A stretch of 25,268 nucleotides of DNA, from the IMG/VR virus record IMGVR_UViG_3300008012_003740, positions 1 to 25,268 of that record; one strand, 5' to 3'. The DNA comes from a virus. Made by a program: the position numbers and the translations under genes. Of the stretch, positions 14,215-20,293 are shown piece by piece. Under the pieces are notes generated by a model that had not been told where the DNA came from, searched no databases, and saw nothing but the letters and a program-made list of their open reading frames with translations. The stretch's first letter is position 1, and each line of letters opens with the position of its first letter.

Positions 14215-14411
14215 TAAGTAAGGTCGAAGTTGGTGTTCTTGAAGGCCTCTTCGAGGGTGGCCTTGTTGCCCATGTCCGCCTTGAACCACGCCTCGATGAG
14301 CGCTCGTTCGAAGCTACCGCAGTGGGTTTGTCGGAGGGAAAGTCGTTCGTGTTGTGTCATGCCTTGGATGTGTTTTGCCACACCATCTTTCCAGATGTCG
14401 TTGATGTTCAT
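14214..14411 (-). CDS. Hypothetical protein (65 aa)
   Basis: Start set at MNINDIWKDGVAKHIQGMTQ, since it forms an ATGA junction with the upstream stop and the frame upstream is Arg/Pro-rich shadow. The protein is helical with HERLSLRQTHCGSFERALIE; no family is recognised. Its TAG stop is embedded in the hairpin of the next leader element. Confidence 0.6.
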   Translation of the reverse strand: MNINDIWKDGVAKHIQGMTQHERLSLRQTHCGSFERALIEAWFKADMGNKATLEEAFKNTNFDLT

Positions 14412-14605
14412 TTGTCTGTTGTTTCTACTCCCCACCACTCGATTTCTTCGTCGTGGATGCGGAAGCTGAATGATTCTTGGAGGGTGTCGTCCCACACGCT
14501 GTCCAACCACACGCCGTGGTCGTCAGGTGCACCCTGTACGTGAGAGGCGTCAAAGCCTTTGTCTTGCAGTGCCTTGACTGCACGTTCGCATTGTTCTTGT
14601 GTCAT
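14408..14605 (-). CDS. Hypothetical acidic protein (65 aa)
   Basis: MTQEQCERAVKALQDKGFDA, then a beta-rich acidic part (DDHGVWLDSVWDDTLQESFS, EIEWWGVET). ATGA overlaps on both sides. No family is recognised; the alpha-then-beta pattern is compatible with a small ferredoxin-like fold (inference). Confidence 0.6.
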   Translation of the reverse strand: MTQEQCERAVKALQDKGFDASHVQGAPDDHGVWLDSVWDDTLQESFSFRIHDEEIEWWGVETTDK

Positions 14606-14916
14606 AGGTCAATGATTACGCCCTTCTTTTCAAGGGCATTGATGATGTAGTCAGGGAGGTCGAAGCATCCATCGTACCCCGTGAGGCGTACACTGCCGTC
14701 CTCATCGTGCGCTGTTTCGAGTACACCCTCTGCATAGAAGCGGTCGCCACCTGTTTCGAGGTCGTAGGTTTCGTACCATCCACCATATTGGTGGTCAGGG
14801 TCAATAGACACCGAGGTGTCCATCTCCACACCCTTCGCGGCGTCAAGGTCTACGTCGTAGGCTGTCCGCATTGATACGAAGGGGAGTGTGTGCTTGAAGG
14901 AGTGTGTAAATTTCAT
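14602..14916 (-). CDS. Hypothetical protein (104 aa)
   Basis: Start at MKFTHSFKHTLPFVSMRTAY, which makes an ATGA junction with the 34-aa gene upstream; the longer frame is shadow sequence. Acidic beta-rich protein (DTSVSIDPDHQYGGWYETYD, GYDGCFDLPDYIINALEKKG). No family is recognised. Confidence 0.6.
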   Translation of the reverse strand: MKFTHSFKHTLPFVSMRTAYDVDLDAAKGVEMDTSVSIDPDHQYGGWYETYDLETGGDRFYAEGVLETAHDEDGSVRLTGYDGCFDLPDYIINALEKKGVIIDL

Positions 14917-15017
14917 TGGTTGTTCAACTTGTTGATGATGAGAGAAAGGATTGAGGACCCACCGAGCACAAGAATGAGCGCAGAGGGCGTGTTCATGAGG
15001 GCGTATTCGATTGTCAT
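14913..15017 (-). CDS. Small single-pass membrane protein (34 aa)
   Basis: Reads MTIEYALMNTPSALILVLGG, continuing through a hydrophobic segment to IINKLNNQ. Residues about 11-28 form one membrane-spanning helix. It fits exactly between two ATGA junctions (14913-14916 and 15014-15017), strong support for such a short gene. It might act at the inner membrane during infection; nothing more specific can be said. Confidence 0.55.
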   Translation of the reverse strand: MTIEYALMNTPSALILVLGGSSILSLIINKLNNQ

Positions 15018-15244
15018 GCTTCGGAGTTTTCGGCATCGTCAGCCCATCCAACAAGGGTGTCAATGACTGCGTCCTTTGCGTCATCGCTCATGAATGTGGT
15101 GTTGGTCAGGAGGGAGGCCATGCCTTTCACGTCGTCGGGCACAAGCCGAGCGCACCGATTGAGGTCGTCGAGATGCTTCCCGAAGTGGAGGTCGTTGAGG
15201 TAGAGCACCGCCGCACCGACGGGGCGTTTGAAGAAGTTGTCCAT
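15014..15244 (-). CDS. Hypothetical protein (76 aa)
   Basis: MDNFFKRPVGAAVLYLNDLH then helical sequence (KHLDDLNRCARLVPDDVKGM) with an acidic C-terminus (GWADDAENSEA). No family is recognised. It heads a five-gene operon (15244 to 14214) behind leader element 3. Confidence 0.6.
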   Translation of the reverse strand: MDNFFKRPVGAAVLYLNDLHFGKHLDDLNRCARLVPDDVKGMASLLTNTTFMSDDAKDAVIDTLVGWADDAENSEA

Positions 15245-15335
15245 GAGATTGGAAATTTGAAGTTTGACATTGAGAGGTATCGTATATATATTCTCTCTTC
15301 ACTACGTTCAGAGAGATATATATACTGATACTCTC
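15245..15335 (-). promoter_or_regulatory. Operon leader type element 3
   Basis: Imperfect palindrome with arms 15272-15298 and 15310-15335 around the loop TCACTACGTTC (plus strand), nearly the same as element 2 in stem core and loop. The box TCAAACTTCAA (plus-strand 15257-15267) lies between hairpin and ATG 15244. The hairpin abuts the stop codon of the 27-aa gene (15336). Confidence 0.6.
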
Positions 15336-15419
15336 TTAGGATTGGAGGATTGCCACCACCAAAAGCGCGGCCATCCATGCAAGGAATGCGAGGAACGCGA
15401 GGTTCATTCGTTTGTTCAT
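15336..15419 (-). CDS. Very small membrane protein (27 aa)
   Basis: Reads MNKRMNLAFLAFLAWMAALL and then VVAILQS: a basic N-terminus and one hydrophobic helix, as in phage micro-membrane proteins. The TAA stop lies one base from hairpin element 3, matching the stop-hairpin rule of its neighbours. A 15-bp gap separates it from the upstream gene. No homologue is recognised. Confidence 0.45.
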   Translation of the reverse strand: MNKRMNLAFLAFLAWMAALLVVAILQS

Positions 15420-15434
15420 GTAAATGGGTTTAAG

Positions 15435-15608
15435 TTACTGGTTTTCAGTGGGTTTCATCTTGGACCTCCACACCGTGTATCCCGTGCCTGCCCACTTGGT
15501 TTGGGCGTTGCGGATGGCCGTGGCTCGGTCAACAGCCTCGATGGTGTGCGGACCTGACCAGTCGTCGCGGTCACGTCCAAGGTATACGTAGTACGAGTAT
15601 GTGTTCAC
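15435..15608 (-). CDS. Hypothetical protein with GTG start (57 aa)
   Basis: Starts at GTG 15608 in a GTGA junction with the upstream stop, parallel to the ATGA junctions around it; there is no nearby in-frame ATG. Sequence: NTYSYYVYLGRDRDDWSGPH, then TIEAVDRATAIRNAQTKW and a C-terminus ending MKPTENQ. It looks like a small alpha/beta protein; function unknown. Confidence 0.6.
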   Translation of the reverse strand: MNTYSYYVYLGRDRDDWSGPHTIEAVDRATAIRNAQTKWAGTGYTVWRSKMKPTENQ

Positions 15609-15970
15609 AGGTAGATGGATTCAGAGTTTGCGAAGTCGTAGATGGCTTTCTCTCCACGTGCTCGGGCAAGTTCGAGAGCCACCTGCTTGGACTTGACTAC
15701 GTCAGAGAGTTCGAGGTAAGCGATGCCATAGGCATCGACCCAAGCCCCGATGACCTGCGCTGGCTCAGTCACCACCGACTGAAGTCGGTTGATTTCTCGG
15801 TTGAAGATTCGGAACGACAAGTCGTCGTTCTTGCACTTGAATACGCCCACTGCTGGCTCTGCACCACCGACTGCGTAGCCCTCTTTGGCCGCATAGGTGA
15901 GGAGGTCGTTGGCTCGGACGCTGAAGCCCTCGCTCTCTTGAACGAGGAAGTATAAGGATTTGATTGTCAT
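15605..15970 (-). CDS. Hypothetical protein (121 aa)
   Basis: MTIKSLYFLVQESEGFSVRA, with a mixed alpha/beta pattern and EPAQVIGAWVDAYGIAYLEL. No family is recognised. It is first gene behind leader element 4; its ATG context (ACGATG after ATCT) is shared with the next operon upstream. Confidence 0.6.
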   Translation of the reverse strand: MTIKSLYFLVQESEGFSVRANDLLTYAAKEGYAVGGAEPAVGVFKCKNDDLSFRIFNREINRLQSVVTEPAQVIGAWVDAYGIAYLELSDVVKSKQVALELARARGEKAIYDFANSESIYL

Positions 15971-16071
15971 CGTAGATGGTTTTTGAAGTTTGAATTTTCA
16001 GTTGGTTTAGTGTGTTCGTGTGTATCACTTCTTTCACTTCGTTCAAGAAGGTGATACACACTCACACTACA
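15971..16071 (-). promoter_or_regulatory. Operon leader type element 4
   Basis: Palindrome arms 16008-16033 and 16045-16069 pair over about 23 positions around the loop TCACTTCGTTC, one base different from the loop in elements 2 and 3 although the stem sequence is different (TGTATCACTTCTT core). The box TTCAAACTTCAA (plus-strand 15983-15994) lies between the hairpin and ATG 15970. The hairpin ends two bases from the stop of the next gene (16072). Stem divergence with pairing kept suggests selection on structure. Confidence 0.62.
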
Positions 16072-16674
16072 TTAGCTCCATCGGTTCCGGATTGTCACCC
16101 AAATCGTAGCCTGCAGGACGTGCCCGCTCACACCCAGCTCACGTGCAACTGCAAGGCAGTCAGATTGAAGGAGTTGATACTGCTTCGCAGTACACGCCTC
16201 CCTACACTTGCGAGGTGACTTCGCTGTCGTCTGACAGGCCCGAAGGTGCCACTTGTCGATGGTGACGTAGTCCTCGTCCATCTCACCCACGTTACGTGCA
16301 AACGCATACGTCTTGGGGGACTTCTGAAGGATGGCCCTATTGCCCTTGGCAATATCAAAGGCCTTCACCTTGTTGGCGTCGTAGGTGCACACCCTGACGT
16401 CCGTGTACTCGATCGAGTCACGCACCGCACGGAGGACCGTCTTGGCGTCAACTTTGTTCCTCTCCCACCGATTATTCGGTGACAGAGCGCTGACTACGCC
16501 CGCCGCGACCTCACGGCTGACGTTGAACTCTTGAGAGAGTTCTTTGGCAAAGTTCTGAGCGTCAGTGTACCACTGACGTCCGTGTTCACGTTCCACTTCA
16601 GTGGATTCGGACCACCATTTCCGAAGGTTGGCTCGCATACTCTTGCGTGCCTTGGGGCAAGAAAGGTTTTTCAT
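16072..16674 (-). CDS. Hypothetical protein with remote HhH-GPD DNA glycosylase-like pattern (200 aa)
   Basis: Start set at MKNLSCPKARKSMRANLRKW; the frame upstream of it is shadow. The protein is helical, with VVSALSPNNRWERNKVDAKT, then KVKAFDIAKGNRAILQKSPK, TYAFARNVGEM and YVTIDKWHLRAC. The sequence of KA-x-x-hAKG, a short loop with K-T, and a later hTID-x-W resembles the KA...G, helix-hairpin-helix with catalytic Lys, and distal Asp of HhH-GPD glycosylases. Relatives of this protein occur in other marine phages, as far as I recall, without experimental function. The C-terminal third is Cys/Lys/Arg-rich (TAKSPRKCREACTAKQYQLL). Repair or base excision is a hypothesis only. Confidence 0.55.
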   Translation of the reverse strand: MKNLSCPKARKSMRANLRKWWSESTEVEREHGRQWYTDAQNFAKELSQEFNVSREVAAGVVSALSPNNRWERNKVDAKTVLRAVRDSIEYTDVRVCTYDANKVKAFDIAKGNRAILQKSPKTYAFARNVGEMDEDYVTIDKWHLRACQTTAKSPRKCREACTAKQYQLLQSDCLAVARELGVSGHVLQATIWVTIRNRWS

Positions 16675-16746
16675 CGTAGATGAGTTGAAGTTTGGGGGAG
16701 AGAAAGAGAGGGGGATGAGCGCACTCACACACACCCCCCGTGAGGC
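16675..16746 (-). promoter_or_regulatory. Operon leader type element 5 (weaker hairpin)
   Basis: The box CAAACTTCAA (plus-strand 16685-16694) precedes ATG 16674, whose context ATCTACGATG matches element 4. The upstream hairpin is weaker: GGGGG/CCCCC closing (16710-16714 with 16733-16737 region) over TGAG-CGCA-CTCA, in a G/A- and C/A-rich stretch. It occupies the whole 72-bp gap to the stop of the H1-like gene at 16747. Confidence 0.45.
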
Positions 16747-17313
16747 TTACTTGATTCCGGCTTCCTCCAAGCTAACTTCGTTAGCAGGAGAGGGGACTGC
16801 CATCGTCTGCATGTGCAGGGCGAGGACTTCCGTCAAGCTGTTCAGCTTGTCCTCCAAGGAGGACAACCGCTGGGCTTGAGTTGGCGCCTTCTTCGAAGGC
16901 TTCTTCGCCGTCACCTTCGGTGCTTCGGCGGCTTCAGCCTTCGCCTTGGCCTCTGCTCGCTTGGCTGCCTTGGCCGTGGCTCCAGTGGCTTCGCTGACAG
17001 CTTTAGCTGACTTTGCGGCATCCTTGACCGAAGCCGTCTTCGCCTTCTTCGAAGGCTTGATGGGACCAACTTCGTTGGTTTTCATCGAGGCTCGGTCCAT
17101 GTGGTCTGCCACCTTCTGTGAAGGTGTTCGCTTCGTCGTCTTACGACGACGCTTTTTAGCTTTCGGCTTGGTCTCCTTAACCTCTTCGAGGTTAGTGACG
17201 AAGTCCATAGCTTCTTGCAGAAGCTTCAGCGCCGCGGTCTTGCGGTCTGCGGTGGGACGGAAGGTGGCTTGGTTCACTGCCTTACGGCAGTCTGAGAAAT
17301 TGAAGTTGTTCAT
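16747..17313 (-). CDS. Histone H1-like Ala/Lys-rich nucleoid-associated protein
   Basis: 188 aa, start at MNNFNFSDCRKAVNQATFRP (the 26 codons upstream lie in the leader hairpin). Residues 1-50 are a small helical head. Residues about 55-160 are a disordered Lys/Ala/Pro-rich tract (KPKAKKRRRKTTKR, AKAAKRAEAKAKAEAAEAPK, KKPSKKAP) like the tails of eukaryotic H1 and bacterial Hc/AlgP-type proteins. A C-terminal amphipathic helix follows (RLSSLEDKLNSLTEVLALHM). It would bind DNA non-specifically, condensing phage or host DNA or competing with host nucleoid proteins. It is the first minus-strand gene away from the divergent control region, so it may be expressed early. Confidence 0.65.
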   Translation of the reverse strand: MNNFNFSDCRKAVNQATFRPTADRKTAALKLLQEAMDFVTNLEEVKETKPKAKKRRRKTTKRTPSQKVADHMDRASMKTNEVGPIKPSKKAKTASVKDAAKSAKAVSEATGATAKAAKRAEAKAKAEAAEAPKVTAKKPSKKAPTQAQRLSSLEDKLNSLTEVLALHMQTMAVPSPANEVSLEEAGIK

Positions 17314-17421
17314 CGGAGATGAATTTGAAGTTTGACCTCGGTCGGCGACTTCCAAACCGATTACGAGATAGTAGTATAAGAAAGAAGTCATTCTGACTTC
17401 TTCTTTCTTATACTACATCTC
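17314..17421 (-). promoter_or_regulatory. Operon leader type element 6
   Basis: Near-perfect palindrome: arms 17365-17390 and 17394-17421, about 25 pairs with small bulges and a 3-base TTC loop. The box TCAAACTTCAA (plus-strand 17324-17334) and ATG 17313 follow on the minus strand. This copy has no gene directly upstream, so the hairpin cannot simply be an intercistronic terminator here. Confidence 0.6.
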
Positions 17422-17462
17422 TACTTTTCCACCCTAATTACTCTAACGAGTTAGAGTAAAGG

Positions 17463-17573
17463 ATGAGCCAATCTTGGTACCAACGTGAAGCTCAACAAGT
17501 TGAGCCGCGCCGTACCCCGCCTAACGCACCGCTCCGCCAAGGAGATTTTGAGGGGGTTTCTGTTACAGTTTAA
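17463..17573 (+). CDS. Possible 36-aa peptide bracketed by two related palindromes
   Basis: ATG at 17463 directly after AAAGG and four bases from the end of one CTAAC-N2-GTTAG palindrome; the TAA stop is the first three bases of the second one. Peptide: MSQSWYQREAQQVEPRRTPP, then NAPLRQGDFEGVSVTV. No homologue is recognised. The frame also contains the GCTCAAC/GTTGAGC dyad. The bracketing is striking, but an open frame of 36 codons can arise by chance. Confidence 0.25.
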   Translation: MSQSWYQREAQQVEPRRTPPNAPLRQGDFEGVSVTV

Positions 17574-18005
17574 TACTAACTAGTTAGTATTAGAGTTAAT
17601 TGTCAATACCGAAATGGCACCCCGTTAAGGGGTGAAATGTCAATAGCAAACTGGTTGGGGAGGGATTGTTCCAACCTTGCGTAGAACGCACCTTCCTTGC
17701 GTGTTCTTCCTGCATTGGTGGAGCTGAACTGCCTTAACTCACTCTGCCTCAGTACCTTGTACTGAGATAAAAGCTGAAATGTACAGCGGATTTGTGGGGG
17801 GACTATAGGGGGGCCATCTCTGTGGGCCGTTTCGGATGTGTAGGCGTAGCGTGTATATATATATATAATCCCCCAGATCTGTGTAACTGACCCCAAAAAA
17901 CGTCGCTTCTGTTCTGCTTCTTCTGTCCTCTTATTTCAAGTAAAGACCTCTAAGTCGCTCGTTTACAATACGTTTGACTCCTTTACTTAAAGCTATTCTT
18001 TACTC

Positions 18006-18036
18006 TTGACTTTCAAGCTTTTTGTTTATACCTTTG
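18006..18036 (+). promoter_or_regulatory. Bacteroidota-type promoter TTG-N20-TACCTTTG for the late operon
   Basis: TTG at 18006-18008, exactly 20 bases, then TACCTTTG at 18029-18036, a full match to the -7 consensus TAnnTTTG and the usual 19-21 spacing. Transcription would start near 18043, about 160 nt before the transglycosylase ATG. It is the best promoter in the window. Confidence 0.7.
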
Positions 18037-18189
18037 CAGTATCGAAGCTGCTTCAGTGATACTTACACATCCAAAGTTGGTTTTTGTGTGTATGCACAAA
18101 GCAAGTCTTAGATGTTTATGCTGAGGGGGCACCTGTGTCTTCTTGTGGAGGCCTTTCTTTTGCTGGTTATGGGGTAACGTGGTGTTGAG

Positions 18190-18197
18190 TATATTTG
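18190..18197 (+). promoter_or_regulatory. Second -7-like box TATATTTG just before the transglycosylase start
   Basis: TATATTTG ends four bases before the ATG at 18202. No TTG lies at 19-21 bases upstream (TTA is the nearest), so it may be a weak promoter giving a leaderless message, or chance. The surroundings (TAnATTTGC then GG, then ATGAGA) resemble those upstream of the metalloprotease. Confidence 0.25.
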
Positions 18198-18201
18198 CGG
18201 A

Positions 18202-19095
18202 ATGAGAGTGATAAACGATCCCAAGAAGAAAGCTGGGTCTACTTCTTCCCCTTACAGGCAGATACTTCTTTCGTCTTTAGATAGAGAGAAGTCTACTACC
18301 ATTCCTCCTGAGATGCTTGATCAGATGCAAGCGATCATTGATGGGGGTAACATCATGGATAGGAGGGATGATTTGAAGAGGTATCTAGGTATTCTTGTTG
18401 ACGAGTATGGTTTGGATACATCTAAGCTTGCTGACGGTATTGCTGACCAGAAGGCTGAGGAGAAGGATATGGGGTATTTGCGTCGTCAAGCGGAGCGTGC
18501 TAAGATTGGTGCAGGCCTTACTGCTTTGGGATATCAGATGGGGGGTATGCTTGGAGATCCTAAAAAGGATGGGGATCCGAAGAAAGAGAGCACGGGGTAT
18601 GCAAGGCTTGATGCTCGGTTGGCTCGTTTGGCTGATCAGGCTGCTTCTGATACGAGCAACTATACTATGTCTCAGGCTGAGAGGTTGCAGAGACAGATCA
18701 TGGCGGAGAGTTCGGGTAACCCAGATGCTACATCTCCAGCTGGCGCTAGAGGGTTGTTGCAGATCATGCCTAAGACGCAAAAGGATTTGGAGGACAGAGG
18801 TTTTATACCTCGCGGTCTAGATCCTTTTAATCCCGAGCACAGTCGTCAGATGCGTGATGCAAAGATCAATGCCTTGTCTGAGTTGAGTTGGATCAAGAAC
18901 CCACCTCAGAAGATTCCTCAGGTGAATAGATTGGCCCGTATCTATGCGTCATACAACGCTGGGGAGGGAAGGATTAAGAGTGCATTGGAGAAGGCTAAGG
19001 CCGATGGGGTAGACATCTATGGTGATCCTAGAGCTTGGTTTGATTACATCCCTGCAGAGACTAGAGGCTACCTCAACAAGATACTTTTTGATTGA
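18202..19095 (+). CDS. Lytic transglycosylase (SLT domain), probably virion-associated
   Basis: 297 aa. Residues 1-150 are helical and charged with no recognised domain, and include a short repeat GDPKKDGDPKK at 118-128. Residues about 155-297 are a soluble lytic transglycosylase fold: IMAESSGNP with catalytic Glu169, ATSPAGARGLLQIMPKT at 176-192, and ASYNAGEGR at 249-257, then a terminal YIPAETRGYLNKI typical of family 1. It cleaves the MurNAc-GlcNAc bond of peptidoglycan, either locally during genome entry or at lysis. No signal peptide is seen, so it is probably carried in the particle (inference). First gene of the rightward unit. Confidence 0.85.
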   Translation: MRVINDPKKKAGSTSSPYRQILLSSLDREKSTTIPPEMLDQMQAIIDGGNIMDRRDDLKRYLGILVDEYGLDTSKLADGIADQKAEEKDMGYLRRQAERAKIGAGLTALGYQMGGMLGDPKKDGDPKKESTGYARLDARLARLADQAASDTSNYTMSQAERLQRQIMAESSGNPDATSPAGARGLLQIMPKTQKDLEDRGFIPRGLDPFNPEHSRQMRDAKINALSELSWIKNPPQKIPQVNRLARIYASYNAGEGRIKSALEKAKADGVDIYGDPRAWFDYIPAETRGYLNKILFD

Positions 19096-19108
19096 TTATC
19101 TTTGACCC

Positions 19109-19534
19109 ATGGCAACACTTAAAGTAACTATCAGTGAAGAGCTGACTCTAGAGGGGGTGTCTCGTGGGAGCTCTCGCGTCCACGATATTGAGTCTGTAAC
19201 ACAGACAGACAACCGAATCGTCACAGTAACTACTTCTGAAGCGGATCTGGTAAAGTTCGGAAGCACTGTGGCTAGTGGAACCTTTGTGGCTTCTACTGTC
19301 AAGTACTTGCGTATCTCTCACACGGGTACCTCGGGCGATCTCACCCTCCGTGTTCTTGGCACCAGCGAGGAGTACTTCGTGAAGCTCTCTGCCGGAGACA
19401 GCTTTATCTTGAACAACGCATCTATGGATGCTAATGCTGCAGGTGATGAAGCCGTTTCCTTGGCTAACATCGCAGAGATTAAGGCGGTAGCTTCTACTGG
19501 CACCATTGTCTCGGAAGTATTTGTTGCAGCATGA
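19109..19534 (+). CDS. Probable virion structural protein (141 aa, beta-rich)
   Basis: MATLKVTISEELTLEGVSRG, followed by Ser/Thr/Val-rich alternating strands and few charged residues (SGTFVASTVKYLRISHTG, GDLTLRVLGTSEEYF). This composition is typical of small decoration or tail proteins. TATCTTTG, a -7-like box, lies four bases before the ATG. Its codons look G/C-richer than in the transglycosylase gene (not measured). Function inferred from composition and context only. Confidence 0.5.
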   Translation: MATLKVTISEELTLEGVSRGSSRVHDIESVTQTDNRIVTVTTSEADLVKFGSTVASGTFVASTVKYLRISHTGTSGDLTLRVLGTSEEYFVKLSAGDSFILNNASMDANAAGDEAVSLANIAEIKAVASTGTIVSEVFVAA

Positions 19535-19740
19535 GGGCTGTCAAGGGGAAGGGTAAGAAGGGGTCTAACAAGATTACTCCAGAAAACCTTCGTCGTATGC
19601 GTGAGCTTGAGAAGGAGATTGAAAAAGTAAAGGGTACTAAGGCTGCTCTCCCTCTGGTTCAAGAGTACAGACGCCTTGGCTCTGCTGCAGCCAATGTGGA
19701 GGCCTACACTATGGAGAGCCAGCTAGGTATTGGTGGATGA
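19531..19740 (+). CDS. Small basic protein (69 aa)
   Basis: MRAVKGKGKKGSNKITPENL and then a Glu/Lys-rich helix (MRELEKEIEKVKGTKAALPL). ATGA overlaps join it to both neighbours. Possibly a minor structural or scaffold component; no family is recognised. Confidence 0.6.
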   Translation: MRAVKGKGKKGSNKITPENLRRMRELEKEIEKVKGTKAALPLVQEYRRLGSAAANVEAYTMESQLGIGG

Positions 19741-19868
19741 AGAAACACTACTTCAACCCTAAGCAGAAAAGAAAGGACTCTGGAGTAGAGAATGAAAAAC
19801 GACGTCTAAATAATGAAGCTGTCAAAAAATCTGTCGCTCGCAGAAGTGACAAAAAGCACCACGGCTAA
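19737..19868 (+). CDS. Small basic protein (43 aa)
   Basis: MKKHYFNPKQKRKDSGVENE, then a Lys/Arg/Asn-rich tail ending DKKHHG. It starts in an ATGA junction with the upstream stop and overlaps the M15 peptidase gene by 56 bases in another frame. The overlap lowers confidence, but the coupled start favours a real gene. Confidence 0.45.
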   Translation: MKKHYFNPKQKRKDSGVENEKRRLNNEAVKKSVARRSDKKHHG

Positions 19869-20292
19869 GCGGCTGGGAATTGATAACACACCTGATGACT
19901 GGACTACAGAAAATCTACGAAAGGTTGCAGAGCATATATTTCAACCTCTTAGGGACGCTTTCAAGTGTCCTATATACGTGTCGAGCGGCTATCGTTCGGC
20001 TGAGCTCAACACTGCTATCGGTGGTTCGAGACGCAGTCAGCATGTGGAGGGGAGAGCACTTGATCTGGACGCAGACGTATACGGACGTTGTACAAACAGT
20101 CAGATCTTCAACTGGATACGAGAGAACCTTGAGTTTGATCAGCTGGTTTGGGAATTTGGTGATCAAGACAATCCTGATTGGGTTCACGTCTCTTTCGTTT
20201 ACGATGGGAATAATCGTAAAAGGTGTCTCAAGGCTTGTCGTGACGATGAGGGAAAAGTTTACTACGAAGTGATATTTGGCAAGCAGTTGTGA
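19813..20292 (+). CDS. Peptidase M15 (D,D-/L,D-carboxypeptidase or endopeptidase), candidate endolysin
   Basis: 159 aa. Layout of the M15A-type domain: MKLSKNLSLAEVTKSTTAKR, the strand YVSSGYRS (55-62), LNTAIGGSRRSQH with zinc His77, ALDLDAD with zinc Asp84, and WVHVSF with the second zinc His125. The enzyme cuts peptide cross-links in peptidoglycan. In phages it acts as endolysin or as a virion-associated hydrolase; no signal sequence is visible and no holin is identified nearby. It complements the transglycosylase, which cuts the glycan strand. Confidence 0.82.
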   Translation: MKLSKNLSLAEVTKSTTAKRLGIDNTPDDWTTENLRKVAEHIFQPLRDAFKCPIYVSSGYRSAELNTAIGGSRRSQHVEGRALDLDADVYGRCTNSQIFNWIRENLEFDQLVWEFGDQDNPDWVHVSFVYDGNNRKRCLKACRDDEGKVYYEVIFGKQL

Positions 20293-20293
20293 T

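Larger units (their letters stand above)
17422..18201. other. Divergent intergenic region with clustered palindromes; candidate origin or control region
   Basis: About 780 bp without a convincing large gene, between leftward and rightward units. Inverted repeats seen: 17438-17459 (10-bp arms, GA loop), 17474-17483 (TTGGTACCAA), 17490-17505 (GCTCAAC/GTTGAGC), 17571-17592 (22-bp perfect palindrome), 17618-17634 (CACCCC-GTTAA-GGGGTG) flanked by direct repeats TGTCAATA, and 17748-17766 (CTCAGTAC-CTT-GTACTGAG). The first and fourth share CTAAC-N2-GTTAG. A TATATATATATATA tract lies near 17853-17866. A 5' untranslated leader of about 160 nt follows the promoter at 18006-18036. Which of replication, repression or RNA structure this serves cannot be told from sequence alone. 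Confidence 0.5.

Noticed and set aside
17140-17335. Plus-strand open frame opposite the H1-like gene
   Set aside because: Mirror image of the Ala/Lys-rich codons (Ala/Phe/Leu-rich), a common artefact of biased composition.
13119-17421. Repeated leader elements considered as a CRISPR array
   Set aside because: Copies are spaced by whole operons, not 30-40 bp spacers, and the hairpin stems differ between copies; no cas gene is seen.
17603-17896. 97-codon minus-strand open frame in the divergent region
   Set aside because: It runs through a TATATATA tract and two perfect hairpins, has no coupled neighbour and no protein-like pattern; treated as chance.
18395-18820. Second plus-strand frame of 141 codons inside the transglycosylase gene
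   Set aside because: Leu/Arg/Cys-rich out-of-frame shadow; the transglycosylase motifs are in the other frame.
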